NCBI RefSeq assembly: GCF_013912375.1
Contig: NZ_JACETV010000003.1
Coordinates: 186,001-250,000, forward strand
From: Emticicia sp. BO119
GTDB lineage: Bacteria; Bacteroidota; Bacteroidia; Cytophagales; Spirosomataceae
DNA: 64,000 nucleotides
Direction of reading: 5' to 3'
How positions within the stretch are numbered: position 1 is the first letter of the stretch; each line of letters opens with the position of its first letter. Below the pieces are notes generated by a model. That model was given only the letters and a program-made list of their open reading frames with translations. It was not told where the DNA came from and did not search any database. The position numbers were made by a program, and so were the translations under genes. This document shows, one piece after another, positions 34,336-43,877 of this stretch.

Positions 34336-35292
34336 TTATTTAACTAAGTAACTTACAAAGGCTATTTTTTTACTATCAGCACTCCACGAAGGAACATTGA
34401 TTGTGCCCTGCCCGCCAAAGAATACAGAGGTAATATCTCTGATGGCTTTGGTCTTCAAGTCCATCAGGCGCAATTTAACACTTTTACCAAACAAATGGCT
34501 TTGTTTTTCATCAGAAGTATAAGCAATGTACACAATAAATTTATTGTCGGGCGACGGATGCGCAAACCAGTTGGAATTTTCATCAGATGTCAATTGTTCA
34601 GGTTGTGTTCCGTCTGCCAGCATCCGCCATATCTGCATATGCCCCGTGCGGTAAGAGTTAAAATAAATATACTTACCATCCGGCGAATAATCCGGGCCAT
34701 CGTCTAATCCTGCGGTTTCAGTCAGTCTTTTTTCCTCCCCTCCCTCTGTACTAATGGTATAAATATCAAAATTACCGTTGCGCTCGGCACAATAGGCCAG
34801 TGTTTTTCCGTCGGCACTCCACCCATGCCAGAATGAGGGTACTTCGGGCGTAATTTTTCTGGGTTCTCCTCCTTTTATCGGCAATATAAATAAAGCAGAC
34901 TTGTAACGCTTGGGAGAAGGATCGGTTTTGTCGTTATGACTGATAACCAACCATTTGCCATCCGGCGAAATCCCGTGGTCGTTATTACTTTGATCGGCAA
35001 ATCCGGTATTGAGTTCCGACATTTTTTTTGAAGATAAATCCAGCGTGTAGATTTTCCCTTTGCTATTCAGTACAAGATAATTGTCCCGGTGCCAGTTAGG
35101 CGCCTCAAAATGTTTTTTAATCGTCAGGATAGTATCAATTTTTCCGGTATTTATATCTAACGTATGAATATAACTTGTAGTGTCTACTTTGGTTTGCGCC
35201 ATGGCAACCCACGAAAATTGTACAAATAAAACGGCCACACAAGCCATTCTAAAATTAGGCATTGCAGCCCATAACTGAAAAGATTTTTTCAT
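34336..35292 (-). CDS. TolB-like beta-propeller protein, exported
   Basis: A 318-residue protein with a signal peptide ([20 protein letters not shown], cleavage near residue 32) followed by repeated WD40-like/PD40 blades: [66 protein letters not shown] and [12 protein letters not shown], about six. Such propellers bind partners or oligosaccharides in the periplasm; relatives occur beside Gfo/Idh enzymes in sugar operons, but no activity is established. It is the first gene of the operon, directly behind the palindromic operator. Confidence 0.82.
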   Translation of the reverse strand: MKKSFQLWAAMPNFRMACVAVLFVQFSWVAMAQTKVDTTSYIHTLDINTGKIDTILTIKKHFEAPNWHRDNYLVLNSKGKIYTLDLSSKKMSELNTGFADQSNNDHGISPDGKWLVISHNDKTDPSPKRYKSALFILPIKGGEPRKITPEVPSFWHGWSADGKTLAYCAERNGNFDIYTISTEGGEEKRLTETAGLDDGPDYSPDGKYIYFNSYRTGHMQIWRMLADGTQPEQLTSDENSNWFAHPSPDNKFIVYIAYTSDEKQSHLFGKSVKLRLMDLKTKAIRDITSVFFGGQGTINVPSWSADSKKIAFVSYLVK

Positions 35293-35329
35293 AAAAATAT
35301 ATTGAGATTAGTAATGAGTATTAAATGAA

Positions 35330-35337
35330 CAAATGTA
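35330..35337 (-). promoter_or_regulatory. -7 box of the propeller/Gfo-Idh operon
   Basis: TACATTTG on the minus strand, 37 bp before the ATG at 35292. The palindrome at 35348-35376 covers the position of the -33 element. Confidence 0.65.
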
Positions 35338-35347
35338 GACATTATTC

Positions 35348-35376
35348 TTTTATTATCTATAAAATAGATAATAAAA
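35348..35376. promoter_or_regulatory. Candidate operator: perfect 13-bp palindrome
   Basis: TTTTATTATCTAT (35348-35360) and its exact reverse complement (35364-35376) are separated by AAA. It overlaps the -33 region of the leftward promoter and lies ~63 bp upstream of the rightward NUDIX regulator's -7 box. Its size and symmetry fit a dimeric repressor such as the NrtR/AraR-type regulator encoded next to it. Confidence 0.7.
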
Positions 35377-35439
35377 CTTATTACTATTATATCTTTAAAT
35401 AATCATATTTTAAAGAGTAAAATATAAAAAGATAAGCCT

Positions 35440-35447
35440 TATTTTTG
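35440..35447 (+). promoter_or_regulatory. -7 box of the NUDIX regulator gene
   Basis: TATTTTTG, 33 bp before the ATG at 35481, matches TAnnTTTG. Confidence 0.5.
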
Positions 35448-35480
35448 TGAGGGAATTAGTTATGAGAAAAATCGGCATTG

Positions 35481-36206
35481 ATGCAGAAATTTGACACTGA
35501 AAAGTATATATCACATCTTTCGATTGACTGTGTGATTTTTGGTTACAAGGATAAAGAACTGAAAGTCTTGATTTCCAAATTCAAATTTGGCAGAGGGGTC
35601 TGGTCTTTGCCGGGTGGGTATATTATGAAATCAGAGGGAATTGATGCCGCAGCAAGCAGGATTCTGAAAGAAAGAACCAGTTTAGAAAATATTTATCTTG
35701 AGCAGTTCAGAATGTTTGGCGATGAAAACCGGATTCAGAATGACCCTCATAAAGAAGAAATAAGAGCCCGACTTACTGAATTTGACCCGCAACGGTTTGA
35801 TGCAGTAGTAACAGAATGGATAACGAGCCGATTTGTATCTATCGGTTATTATGCCTTAGTTGATATTAACAAGGTGAATCCTCAGAATGGTGAATTTGAA
35901 GAATTTCTTGAATGGCGAAGCATGAATGACATTCCTGAAATGACCTATGACCATAAAGAGATTCTGACTTTTGCGCTTGAAGCCCTCCGCAAAAATCTCG
36001 ATGAAAAGCTGATTGGTTTTAATCTTTTGCCAGAAACCTTTACGATGCGGGAAGTACAGGAACTCTATGAGGCCATCTACGATAAAACATTCCCCATGAA
36101 TAATTTCCAGAAGAAAATTCTTGACCTGAATGTACTGGAACGCCTCGAAAAGAAATTCACTGGTGCGCAGAATAAGGCTCCTTATTTGTATCGGTTCAGG
36201 AAGTAA
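35481..36206 (+). CDS. NUDIX-domain transcriptional regulator (NrtR/AraR type)
   Basis: A 241-residue protein; ATG 35481 is preferred to the preceding TTG. The N-terminal NUDIX fold (DCVIFGYKDKELKVLIS, WSLPGGYI) has a degenerate NUDIX box: after GGYI the run is KSEGIDAAASRILKERTSL, without the REUxEE catalytic glutamates, so it is a sensor rather than a hydrolase. The C-terminus (TMREVQELYEAIYDK, FQKKILDLNVLERL) is the winged helix typical of this group. The arabinose regulator AraR of Bacteroides is of this family, which argues for a sugar or nucleotide-sugar ligand. It is divergent from the propeller/Gfo-Idh operon and probably represses it through the palindrome between them. Confidence 0.8.
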   Translation: MQKFDTEKYISHLSIDCVIFGYKDKELKVLISKFKFGRGVWSLPGGYIMKSEGIDAAASRILKERTSLENIYLEQFRMFGDENRIQNDPHKEEIRARLTEFDPQRFDAVVTEWITSRFVSIGYYALVDINKVNPQNGEFEEFLEWRSMNDIPEMTYDHKEILTFALEALRKNLDEKLIGFNLLPETFTMREVQELYEAIYDKTFPMNNFQKKILDLNVLERLEKKFTGAQNKAPYLYRFRK

Positions 36207-36229
36207 TTATCGGTAAATGAAAAAAATGA

Positions 36230-36407
36230 GGGTATCTAAAAAGGTTTTTACGCCAAATAATATTTGGAGAAAACCCCATCCCAACCCTTCTCCAACAATG
36301 GGGAAGGGCTAAAAAGTCCCTCTCCCCACAGTTGGGGAGAGGGATTTAGGGTGTGGGGTTGAGCTTAGCCAAATAATATTTTGCGACTCTATACTTTTTA
36401 GACACCC
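36230..36407 (+). mobile_element. MITE-like element, copy 1 (178 bp)
   Basis: Begins GGGTATCTAAAAAGG and ends CTTTTTAGACACCC, so the terminal inverted repeats match except for one changed base on the left. Interior: two GC-rich hairpins flanked by CCAAATAATATTT boxes. This copy lacks a ~12-bp segment (CGGACGCCGCGC) present in the other three, and lies between two convergent genes. No reading frame of note. Copies 2-4 are at 43312, 50400 and 57340. Confidence 0.85.
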
Positions 36408-36424
36408 ACAAAAAAATGCCTTTA

Positions 36425-37120
36425 CTAATTCTCAATCTTAGTCACCACCATAAAGTTCTGCCGATTCCCTTTTTCATCAAATTGCTCTGACTTTACCAAT
36501 CCTACTCCTTTGGCTATATACTCAGCACATTTCATTGTGCGGTTACCCATAAATTTCATATTCATCGTATAAGTAATTTTTGCACAATCAAACTTACCTG
36601 CAGGTGTTTCCACAGTTTCGTAGGCTTCTACCTTACGGTTGGTGATATTGGCATTCATGTTCATAATCGTCATACCGCCTTCAAAGCCAGTTTTCACATT
36701 GATGCTCGCATCTTTCAGGTTATCGCCTACTTTGAGGTCGCCGGGGTATATCATCTGGTCGCCTGTTACCGTTATCTTCATATCCGGTGATTTTGGCATT
36801 ACATCGCTACTGATGTTACGAATATCAGTATAATAGTCGCCTCCGATACACTTTCCAACTGACTCACTTTTTGATATAAGTTTACCTTTGGCATCATACA
36901 CTTCATGTGCAAATACCATTGATACACCACCGTCAGCAGGTTTGTAATCTATTACTTCATATCTGGTTGTAACCGTAGGCTTGTCTTTTCTGTCATAAGA
37001 GGTCATTTCAACCTTCATGCCTTTTTTAAAGGCAAAATAGCCACCACAGTCCTGGGCAAAGATTGAATAGGTATTGAATAGAAGTACGAATGAAGAAAGG
37101 AAAGAGAGTATTTTTTTCAT
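36425..37120 (-). CDS. DUF3108-like exported protein
   Basis: A 231-residue protein with a signal peptide (MKKILSFLSSFVLLFNTYSIFA). The mature part is an all-beta fold: KKGMKVEMTSYD, TTRYEVIDYKPA, then strands with MSxx-type Met-rich segments (MTIMNMNANI) and a conserved ETPAGKFDCAKITY element near the C-terminus. This arrangement fits the Bacteroidota DUF3108-like family, of unknown function. Three Cys (DCGG, GKCIGG, MKCAEY) may pair. It is a single gene ending 17 bp after the MITE copy. Confidence 0.68.
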   Translation of the reverse strand: MKKILSFLSSFVLLFNTYSIFAQDCGGYFAFKKGMKVEMTSYDRKDKPTVTTRYEVIDYKPADGGVSMVFAHEVYDAKGKLISKSESVGKCIGGDYYTDIRNISSDVMPKSPDMKITVTGDQMIYPGDLKVGDNLKDASINVKTGFEGGMTIMNMNANITNRKVEAYETVETPAGKFDCAKITYTMNMKFMGNRTMKCAEYIAKGVGLVKSEQFDEKGNRQNFMVVTKIEN

Positions 37121-37277
37121 GGTTTTGGGATAGTTTTGATTGACACCCCTAATAAACCACTATTATACGGTTTTAGTATTTTTTCATGACTAATAAAACC
37201 AAAAATTTATTAAGCGTAAGGTCTATGCAAATTTAATCTCCAAATCGGGTCTTAAACTGGGTGCCTGGAATCTACAA

Positions 37278-40013
37278 CTACTCTTTAGTCACAATCTCAT
37301 CCAGATTCAGCATCGCATTGGCCGTAACAGCCATAGCAGCCATTTTGGGTGAAACATCAGAACGACCGAAAAATTTATAGGCTTCTATTGGATGTTTGAT
37401 GTATTCCTGTTCAGTTTGACGATAGAGCTTCGTGAGTACCTGAAGTTTCCTGTTATCAATATTCCGCATCATAATCAGATTGAAGCCAGCCTGTATCTGT
37501 TCTTCGGGTGTTTTACCTTTTTGCAACATGCGCCTGGCCAGTTCCTGAGCGGCTTCAACATAGGAAGGGTCGTTAAGGGTAACCAGAGCTTGTAATGGCG
37601 TATTGGTTCGCTGACGTCTTAGCTGGCAGAATTCCCGGCTCGGGGCATCGAATGACATCATAGACGGATATGGCGTGGTACGTTTCCAGAAGGTATAAAT
37701 GGCTCTACGATACTTGTCCTCTCCTTTTGAAAGTTTCCATGATTCGCCACTCCAGGGCGAGAGCCACAAGCCATCAGGCTGGTAAGGCATCACGCTTTTG
37801 CCGTACATCTTTTCAGACAATAAACCACTGACCAGCAATGCCTGGTCTCTTACCTGTTCTGCTGATAGCCGGATGCGAGGGCCACGCGCCAGAAAGCGGT
37901 TATAAGGGTCTTTTTCCAATAGTTCTTTATTAACATCAGACGATTGCCGATAAGTCCCTGATGTCACAATCATTCTAAGCAGTTTCTTCACACTCCAGTG
38001 CATATCGTCCTGAAAGGTAACAGCCAGATAATCAAGTAATTCAGGATTAATAGCACTAAAGCCTTGTGTACCAAAATCCTCTACCGTTTCTACAATACCT
38101 ATCCCGAATAGCTGTTCCCAGAAACGGTTGACCGCCACACGGGCTGTAAGCGGATTTTTACCATCAACCAGCCATCTGGCCAATCCTAATCTGTTATGGG
38201 GATAGTCTTTTGGCATTTGAGGCAGATACCTGGGTACATCGGGTTTCACTTCCTTGCCATGTACCAACCAGTTGCCCCGCTCAAAAATATGCTGTTTACG
38301 TGCCAGATCACCCTCTCCATCATTCATGATCGGAGTAAAGTCGGCATTTGCATTGAGTATTTCTTTATATTTTACTTCAACAGGTTCGTATTCTTTACCC
38401 TCACCAAAAGCCTTCTGAAACGAAAACCATTTGATTTGTATCCACTCTTTTGGCTTTTTAGGATTGGTAAAAGTAAAATACAAATCATGCTTACCTTCCA
38501 TTTTTGGCAACTCATAAATCATCACAGTATCCTGCGCTGCCGGAATCGTCAGAATAATACTCCCATCCTGTTTACCATCTCTGATTTGCAGGACGCCCTT
38601 ATCAGTACCCCAGTCGTAGCTGATTATCAGTCGGTTTTTACCTGTCAGCGTTACATCTTTCAATCGACCATAACCGCCATGCTGAAAACCAATATATCTT
38701 GAACTTAAAAGAGAAGAAGTACCTTCTGATAACGGTTCTACATCATGCGAATTGAATTTAGGCTCTAAAACCCTGACAAATTTCTCAAAATCTTTTTCGT
38801 TTTGCCCCTTTGCTAAAATCCAGCTTTTTACCTCTTCTATTTTGGTAGAATCTTCCGGTTTATAGAATCTTAGATAGGGAGTATCGGTATATATATCTTC
38901 ATCACGGGCATTGTTAAAAAATGCCATTAGTTTGTAATATTCCTCATGTCTGAAAGGGTCATAAGGGTGCGTATGGCACTGTACACAACTCATGGTAGTG
39001 CCTTGCCATACATCAAAAGTTGTATTTACCCGATCAAGCGTAGCCGCCACCCTGAACTCTTCATCCACCGTTCCGCCTTCATCATTATTCATCGTATTGC
39101 GGTGAAAACCTGTCGCTATCAGTTGCTCATTGGTAGGGTTCGGCAATAAATCTCCGGCTAATTGCTCAATCGTGAATTTATCAAAAGGCTTATCTTCATT
39201 GAAGGCTTTAATCACATAATCCCGGTATCGCCAGATATTACGGTACATATCTGCTTCATAACCTTTGGTATCAGCATAGCGAGCCAGGTCTAACCACATG
39301 GCTGCCCAACGCTCGCCATAGGTTGACGAAGCTAATAACTGGTCTACTACTTTTTCGTAAGCGTTTTCTGAGGTATCATTCAGAAAGGCTCGTGTTTGTT
39401 CTTCGGTGGGTGGTAGGCCCGTCAAATCAAGATAGACGCGGCGCAGGAGCGTTCCTTTATCAGCAGGTTTTGAGTGTCCGAGACCTTCTTCCTTTAATTT
39501 ATGCAGAACAAAATTATCAATCTCATTTTTAGCAAAGCGTGTTTCATCGTCTTCAATCAGGCCCAATCGGGCAAAAAAACCACCGACTGACGGTACATCA
39601 GGTTTTTCAGGCTTCTGATAAGCCCAATGATCGCCCCAGGGTGCACCCTGGTCAATCCATTTTTTAAGTACCGCAATATCCTCTTTACTAAGCGGGTCTT
39701 TTCCTTTAGGCATCCGCTCTTCGTTATCATTGGTAATGAGGCGTTTATAAAACTCCGAATGCTCGGCATCACCAGGTACAATAGCCACTTTACCTGATTT
39801 CCCTTTGGTATTAATAGCTTCCTGAGAAAACAGGAAACTCAGATTGGCCGCTTTTTTCACACCTCCATGACATGGCGCACAATGCTTGTTCAGAATCGGC
39901 TTGATTTCGGTATTGAAATCAACCTGCTCAGAAAAAGGATTGAAGCTGAAAGCCATGATTGCCCCAAGAGCAATAACTGTCTGGGAGAATAAAAAAAGTC
40001 TGGAGTATTTCAT
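37278..40013 (-). CDS. DUF1549/DUF1553 haem-containing protein, paralogue A
   Basis: A 911-residue exported protein: signal or anchor (residues 1-28), a planctomycete-type cytochrome c domain with CAPCH at 45-49, a DUF1549 domain (about 160-370) that carries a second CVQCH at 343-347, a beta-sandwich segment (about 430-560), and a DUF1553 domain (about 620-880; [33 protein letters not shown]). The family is abundant in Planctomycetes and Bacteroidota and linked to glycan breakdown, but no reaction is established. It is a tandem paralogue of 40454-43195, with long identical stretches. Its start is 15 bp from a large palindromic element. Confidence 0.88.
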   Translation of the reverse strand: MKYSRLFLFSQTVIALGAIMAFSFNPFSEQVDFNTEIKPILNKHCAPCHGGVKKAANLSFLFSQEAINTKGKSGKVAIVPGDAEHSEFYKRLITNDNEERMPKGKDPLSKEDIAVLKKWIDQGAPWGDHWAYQKPEKPDVPSVGGFFARLGLIEDDETRFAKNEIDNFVLHKLKEEGLGHSKPADKGTLLRRVYLDLTGLPPTEEQTRAFLNDTSENAYEKVVDQLLASSTYGERWAAMWLDLARYADTKGYEADMYRNIWRYRDYVIKAFNEDKPFDKFTIEQLAGDLLPNPTNEQLIATGFHRNTMNNDEGGTVDEEFRVAATLDRVNTTFDVWQGTTMSCVQCHTHPYDPFRHEEYYKLMAFFNNARDEDIYTDTPYLRFYKPEDSTKIEEVKSWILAKGQNEKDFEKFVRVLEPKFNSHDVEPLSEGTSSLLSSRYIGFQHGGYGRLKDVTLTGKNRLIISYDWGTDKGVLQIRDGKQDGSIILTIPAAQDTVMIYELPKMEGKHDLYFTFTNPKKPKEWIQIKWFSFQKAFGEGKEYEPVEVKYKEILNANADFTPIMNDGEGDLARKQHIFERGNWLVHGKEVKPDVPRYLPQMPKDYPHNRLGLARWLVDGKNPLTARVAVNRFWEQLFGIGIVETVEDFGTQGFSAINPELLDYLAVTFQDDMHWSVKKLLRMIVTSGTYRQSSDVNKELLEKDPYNRFLARGPRIRLSAEQVRDQALLVSGLLSEKMYGKSVMPYQPDGLWLSPWSGESWKLSKGEDKYRRAIYTFWKRTTPYPSMMSFDAPSREFCQLRRQRTNTPLQALVTLNDPSYVEAAQELARRMLQKGKTPEEQIQAGFNLIMMRNIDNRKLQVLTKLYRQTEQEYIKHPIEAYKFFGRSDVSPKMAAMAVTANAMLNLDEIVTKE

Positions 40014-40028
40014 AGATGCTTTTGCAAT

Positions 40029-40190
40029 GAACCTGTTTAAACTTTTTGTTTTATGACGAGAATGAGCTATTTTTTTAATCAGATAAGACGATTTGTTGAG
40101 TGCGTAGCAGAGCTACGGACGAAATAAATTGGCGAAATATGATTAAAAAATAGCCATTCGTAGGCAAAAGAAATAAGTTTAAACAGGTTC
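40029..40190. repeat. 162-bp imperfect palindrome, MITE-like
   Basis: The outer 16 bp are perfect inverted repeats (40029-40044 and 40175-40190, GAACCTGTTTAAACTT). Inside, GAATGAGCTATTTTTTTAAT mirrors the reverse complement of ATTAAAAAATAGCCATTC, and the centre is GTAGC-AGA-GCTAC, so most of the element can fold into one long hairpin. It carries no reading frame. It sits 15 bp before the start of the downstream haem-protein gene and may have inserted in its leader. Confidence 0.82.
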
Positions 40191-40277
40191 AATTATAAAT
40201 CTACATACACATAAGCCATTCAATGAGATCTTTTAATATATCGTCCTAAAGAGACTTTACTTCTAAAGATATATGAT

Positions 40278-40389
40278 AATTCTACCGATATACCATCCCT
40301 AACGGGATATTTTAGTGCCATAGGAACTATATATCGGTAGAATTGTATGATTGTTTGGTTATAGGTATCCCGTAGGGGATGGTATATTG
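40278..40389. repeat. Nested inverted repeats between the haem-protein paralogues
   Basis: AATTCTACCGATATA (40278-40292) is mirrored exactly at 40330-40344. A second overlapping pair joins ATACCATCCCTAACGGGATA near 40290-40310 with TATCCCGTAGGGGATGGTAT near 40366-40385, with few mismatches. Together these could form alternative hairpins. The function is unknown; it may be a second palindromic repeat unit or a leader structure for the paralogue pair. Confidence 0.7.
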
Positions 40390-40453
40390 ATATTCTGCTA
40401 AAGGATAATAGCCTGTAAAACAGGTCTGTGTCAAATAATAAAATCAGCCATCT

Positions 40454-43195
40454 TTACTCCTTCGTCACAATCTCATCCAGATTCAGCATCGCATTGGCCG
40501 TAACTGCCATAGCCGCTATTTTTGGTGAAACATCAGAGCGACCAAAAAACTTATAGGCTTCCACCGGATGTTTTATGTATTCCTGCTCGGTCTGGCGGTA
40601 AAGTTTAGTGAGCACCTGCAATTTCCGGCTGTCAATATTCCGCATCATAATCAGATTGAAACCTGCCTGAATCTGTTCTTCGGGTGTTTTACCCTTTTGC
40701 AGCATATGTTTAGCCAGTTCTTGCGCGGCTTCTACGTAGGTCGGGTCATTGAGGGTTACCAAAGCTTGTAGAGGTGTATTGGTACGTAAACGTCTTAACT
40801 GACAGAATTCCCGGCTTGGAGCATCGAACGACATCATGGACGGATAAGGGGCTGTACGTTTCCAGAAGGTATAAATCGCCCTGCGGTACTTGTCCTCACC
40901 TTGTGAAAGTTTCCATGTTTCCCCATTCCAGGGCGACTGCCACATCCCATCAGGCTGATAGGGCATCACGCTTTTGCCGTACATTTTCTTCGACAATAAA
41001 CCACTTACCAGCAATGCCTGGTCTCTTACCTGTTCTGCCGACAAGCGGATACGTGGCCCACGAGCTAAGAAACGGTTATAAGGATCTTTCTCTAATAATT
41101 CTTTGGTAACATCAGATGATTGCTGATAAGTACCTGATAGTACAATCATTCTGAGTAGTTTCTTTACACTCCATTTCATATCGTCCTGAAAGGTAACCGC
41201 CAGATAATCGAGCAGTTCGGAGTTAGAAGCACTGAAACCCTGTGTACCAAAATCTTCCACAGTTTCTACTATTCCCGTTCCGAATAGCTGCTCCCAGAAA
41301 CGGTTGACCGCCACACGAGCTGTAAGCGGATTATTGCCATCAACCAACCATTTTGCTAATCCTAATCGGTTATGTGGATACTGTTCAGGCATTTTCGACA
41401 GATACTTAGGCACATCTGGTTTCACTGCTTTGCCATGCACCAGCCAGTTACCCCGCTCGAAGATATGCTGTTCACGGGCCAGATCGCCCTCGCCCTCACT
41501 CATGATTGGGGTAAAGTCAGCTTTAGTATTAAGTACTTCTTTGTATTTTAACTCAACAGGTTCATAATCTTTGCCATCACCGAAAGTCTTCTGGAATGAG
41601 AGCCATTTAATCTGCAACCAGTCTTTAGGCTTTTTAGGGTTCGTAAACGTAAAGTACAAATCATGCTTACCCTTTAACTCTGGCAAATGATAGAACATGA
41701 CTGTATCACGCGCCTTTGAAATGGGAATCGTGAGAATGATATTGCCATCTACTTTACCGTCTCTGATATGTAACACACCTTTTTCGGTACCAGTATTGAA
41801 ATTCATCACCAGCCGGTTTTTATCTGTCAGTGTTACACCAGCCAATCTTCCATACCCCGTGTGCTGCAAGCCTAAATATTTGGCATCTAACAGAGACGAC
41901 GTACCATTAGAAAGTGGCACTATATCATGCGAATTAAATTTGGGTTCTAAAATCCTGACAAATTTCTCGAATTCCTTTTCATTTCTGCCTTTGGCTAAAA
42001 TCCATTTTTTGATTTCTTCTACTTTGGTTGAATCATCCGGTTTATAGAATCTCAGGTAGGGGGTATCACTTACCACATCTTCATCACGGGCATTGTTAAA
42101 AAATGCCATCAGTTTGTAATATTCCTCATGCCTGAAAGGGTCATAAGGGTGCGTGTGGCATTGTACACAACTCATGGTAGTGCCTTGCCATACATCAAAA
42201 GTTGTATTTACCCGGTCGAGTGTTGCTGCCACCCTGAACTCTTCATCTACCGTTCCGCCTTCATCATTATTCATCGTATTGCGGTGAAAACCTGTCGCTA
42301 TCAGTTGCTCATTGGTAGGGTTCGGTAATAAATCTCCGGCTAATTGCTCAATCGTGAATTTATCAAAAGGCTTATCTTCATTAAAGGCTTTGATTACATA
42401 ATCACGGTATCGCCAGATATTCCGGTACACGTCTCTTTCATACCCTTTGGTGTCAGCATAGCGGGCCAGGTCTAACCACATAGCTGCCCAACGCTCGCCA
42501 TAAGCCGATGAGGCCAGTAACTCATCAACTACTTTTTCGTAAGTATTGGCAGAACTGTCTTTCAGAAAGGCTTGCAGTTGCTCTTCAGTGGGTGGTAAGC
42601 CTGTCAGGTCAAGATAGACCCGACGTAATAATGTTCCTTTATCAGCAGGTTTTGAGTGTCCGAGACCTTCTTCCTTCAGTTTATGTAAAACAAAATTATC
42701 AATCTTATTTCTGGCAAATCGGGTTTCATCGTCTTCAATCAGACCTAATCGGGCAAAAAACCCACCGACTGATGGGACATCCGGTTTTTCAGGTTTCTGA
42801 TAAGCCCAATGCTCGCCCCAGGGTGCGCCTGCATCAATCCATTTTTTGAGTATCTCAATTTCTTCTTTGTTGAGAGGGTCTTTACCTTTAGGCATCCGCT
42901 CTTCGGTATCGTTGGTTACTAATCGCTGATAAAACTCTGAATGGTCGGCATCGCCGGGGATAATGGCTACCTTACCAGATTTACCTTTCGTATTAATGGC
43001 CTCCTGCGCAAACAGGAAACTCAATTCTGCCGCCTTTTTCACGCCTCCATGACAAGACACACAATGCTTGTTCAGAATCGGTTTGATTTCGGTATTGAAA
43101 TCGACCTGATTTGAAAAAGGATTGAAGCTGAAAGCCATGATAGCACCTACGGCCACCACTATCAGGGAAAATAAAAACAGCTTTGAATATTTCAT
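40454..43195 (-). CDS. DUF1549/DUF1553 haem-containing protein, paralogue B
   Basis: A 913-residue protein with the same order of domains as its neighbour (37278-40013): anchor, cytochrome c domain with CVSCH near residue 45, DUF1549 with CVQCH, middle beta-sandwich and DUF1553. The two are nearly identical through the first 430 residues and the last 270, and diverge most in the middle beta-sandwich (a ligand-binding candidate). This suggests duplication followed by change in specificity. It has its own minus-strand TAAATTTG box 30 bp upstream of the ATG. Same cautions about function apply. Confidence 0.88.
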   Translation of the reverse strand: MKYSKLFLFSLIVVAVGAIMAFSFNPFSNQVDFNTEIKPILNKHCVSCHGGVKKAAELSFLFAQEAINTKGKSGKVAIIPGDADHSEFYQRLVTNDTEERMPKGKDPLNKEEIEILKKWIDAGAPWGEHWAYQKPEKPDVPSVGGFFARLGLIEDDETRFARNKIDNFVLHKLKEEGLGHSKPADKGTLLRRVYLDLTGLPPTEEQLQAFLKDSSANTYEKVVDELLASSAYGERWAAMWLDLARYADTKGYERDVYRNIWRYRDYVIKAFNEDKPFDKFTIEQLAGDLLPNPTNEQLIATGFHRNTMNNDEGGTVDEEFRVAATLDRVNTTFDVWQGTTMSCVQCHTHPYDPFRHEEYYKLMAFFNNARDEDVVSDTPYLRFYKPDDSTKVEEIKKWILAKGRNEKEFEKFVRILEPKFNSHDIVPLSNGTSSLLDAKYLGLQHTGYGRLAGVTLTDKNRLVMNFNTGTEKGVLHIRDGKVDGNIILTIPISKARDTVMFYHLPELKGKHDLYFTFTNPKKPKDWLQIKWLSFQKTFGDGKDYEPVELKYKEVLNTKADFTPIMSEGEGDLAREQHIFERGNWLVHGKAVKPDVPKYLSKMPEQYPHNRLGLAKWLVDGNNPLTARVAVNRFWEQLFGTGIVETVEDFGTQGFSASNSELLDYLAVTFQDDMKWSVKKLLRMIVLSGTYQQSSDVTKELLEKDPYNRFLARGPRIRLSAEQVRDQALLVSGLLSKKMYGKSVMPYQPDGMWQSPWNGETWKLSQGEDKYRRAIYTFWKRTAPYPSMMSFDAPSREFCQLRRLRTNTPLQALVTLNDPTYVEAAQELAKHMLQKGKTPEEQIQAGFNLIMMRNIDSRKLQVLTKLYRQTEQEYIKHPVEAYKFFGRSDVSPKIAAMAVTANAMLNLDEIVTKE

Positions 43196-43225
43196 AGTAC
43201 TTGTCTATACAACCATAAATCTACA

Positions 43226-43233
43226 CAAATTTA
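43226..43233 (-). promoter_or_regulatory. -7 box of haem-protein paralogue B
   Basis: TAAATTTG on the minus strand, 30 bp before the ATG at 43195; no -33 TTG at proper spacing. Confidence 0.5.
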
Positions 43234-43311
43234 AACACTGTTTGCGGGAATTGCCATAGATGATAGAGAATTAATTCGCCTTAACAGAGGATTTTTTCAT
43301 CATTTTTGGTA

Positions 43312-43507
43312 GGGGGTGTCTAAAAAGTCCAGAGTCGCAAAATATTATTTGGCTAATCTCAACCCGCGCGGCGTCCGCCCACACCCTAAATCCCTCTTCC
43401 CAACTGTGGGGAGAGGGACTTTTTAGCCCTTCCCATTGTTGGGGAAGGGTTGGGATGGGGTCTTTTCCAAATATTATTTGGCGTAAAAACCTTTTTAGAC
43501 ACTCCCC
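43312..43507 (-). mobile_element. MITE-like element, copy 2 (inverted relative to copies 1, 3 and 4)
   Basis: Runs from GGGGGTGTCTAAAAAG to CTTTTTAGACACTCCCC. Its reverse complement matches copy 3 with few differences, including the CGGACGCCGCGC segment and the two internal hairpins. It lies between divergent genes, upstream of the six-gene ABC/Ppx-like locus. No clear target-site duplication. Confidence 0.88.
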
Positions 43508-43737
43508 GGAGGCCTGTCTTAATCCATATATTTTATCTGAAGAGAGATTTTTAAACATCAATTCAAAACCTCTCTTGCTTACAGCCCCCTGGAGACGTAT
43601 TACAATATGTCTCTACTGCAAACGATTATTTTTTAAATATTAATCCACCTCTGCTCATTTAATAAAGATATTTATACAAAAATCCCCACAGATTCACAAG
43701 ATTTCAAAAATCATCACTAAATTTAACCATTCGACAC

Positions 43738-43745
43738 TACGTTTG
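43738..43745 (+). promoter_or_regulatory. Candidate -7 box of the six-gene ABC/Ppx-like locus
   Basis: TACGTTTG matches TAnnTTTG, 132 bp before the first ATG (43878). An AACATTTG at about 43790 is a near-match and would give a shorter leader. The 370 bp after MITE copy 2 (43508-43877) is AT-rich and otherwise featureless. Confidence 0.4.
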
Positions 43746-43877
43746 CTTGGATTGTGTGATAATGTTTGTACAATCTCTACAATACCTCAACATTTGAATC
43801 GAAATTAATCACACAGGTATAATTCACAAACCAATAAATTATTTCATTTAAGCTAAAAAATAGCATTAAAATACGAA

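Noticed and set aside
37130-37137. Plus-strand TAGTTTTG box
   Set aside because: It matches TAnnTTTG but faces no gene; such 6-base-defined boxes occur by chance in AT-rich DNA.
37278-43195. DUF1549/DUF1553 genes as evidence of transfer from Planctomycetes
   Set aside because: The family is also widespread in Bacteroidota and codon use appears like the neighbours; nothing in the sequence shows transfer.
43271-43643. Short frames over MITE copy 2, also at 50396-50707 and 57375-57620
   Set aside because: They are read-through of the repeat's hairpins, share sequence only because the repeat does, and have no start context or family.
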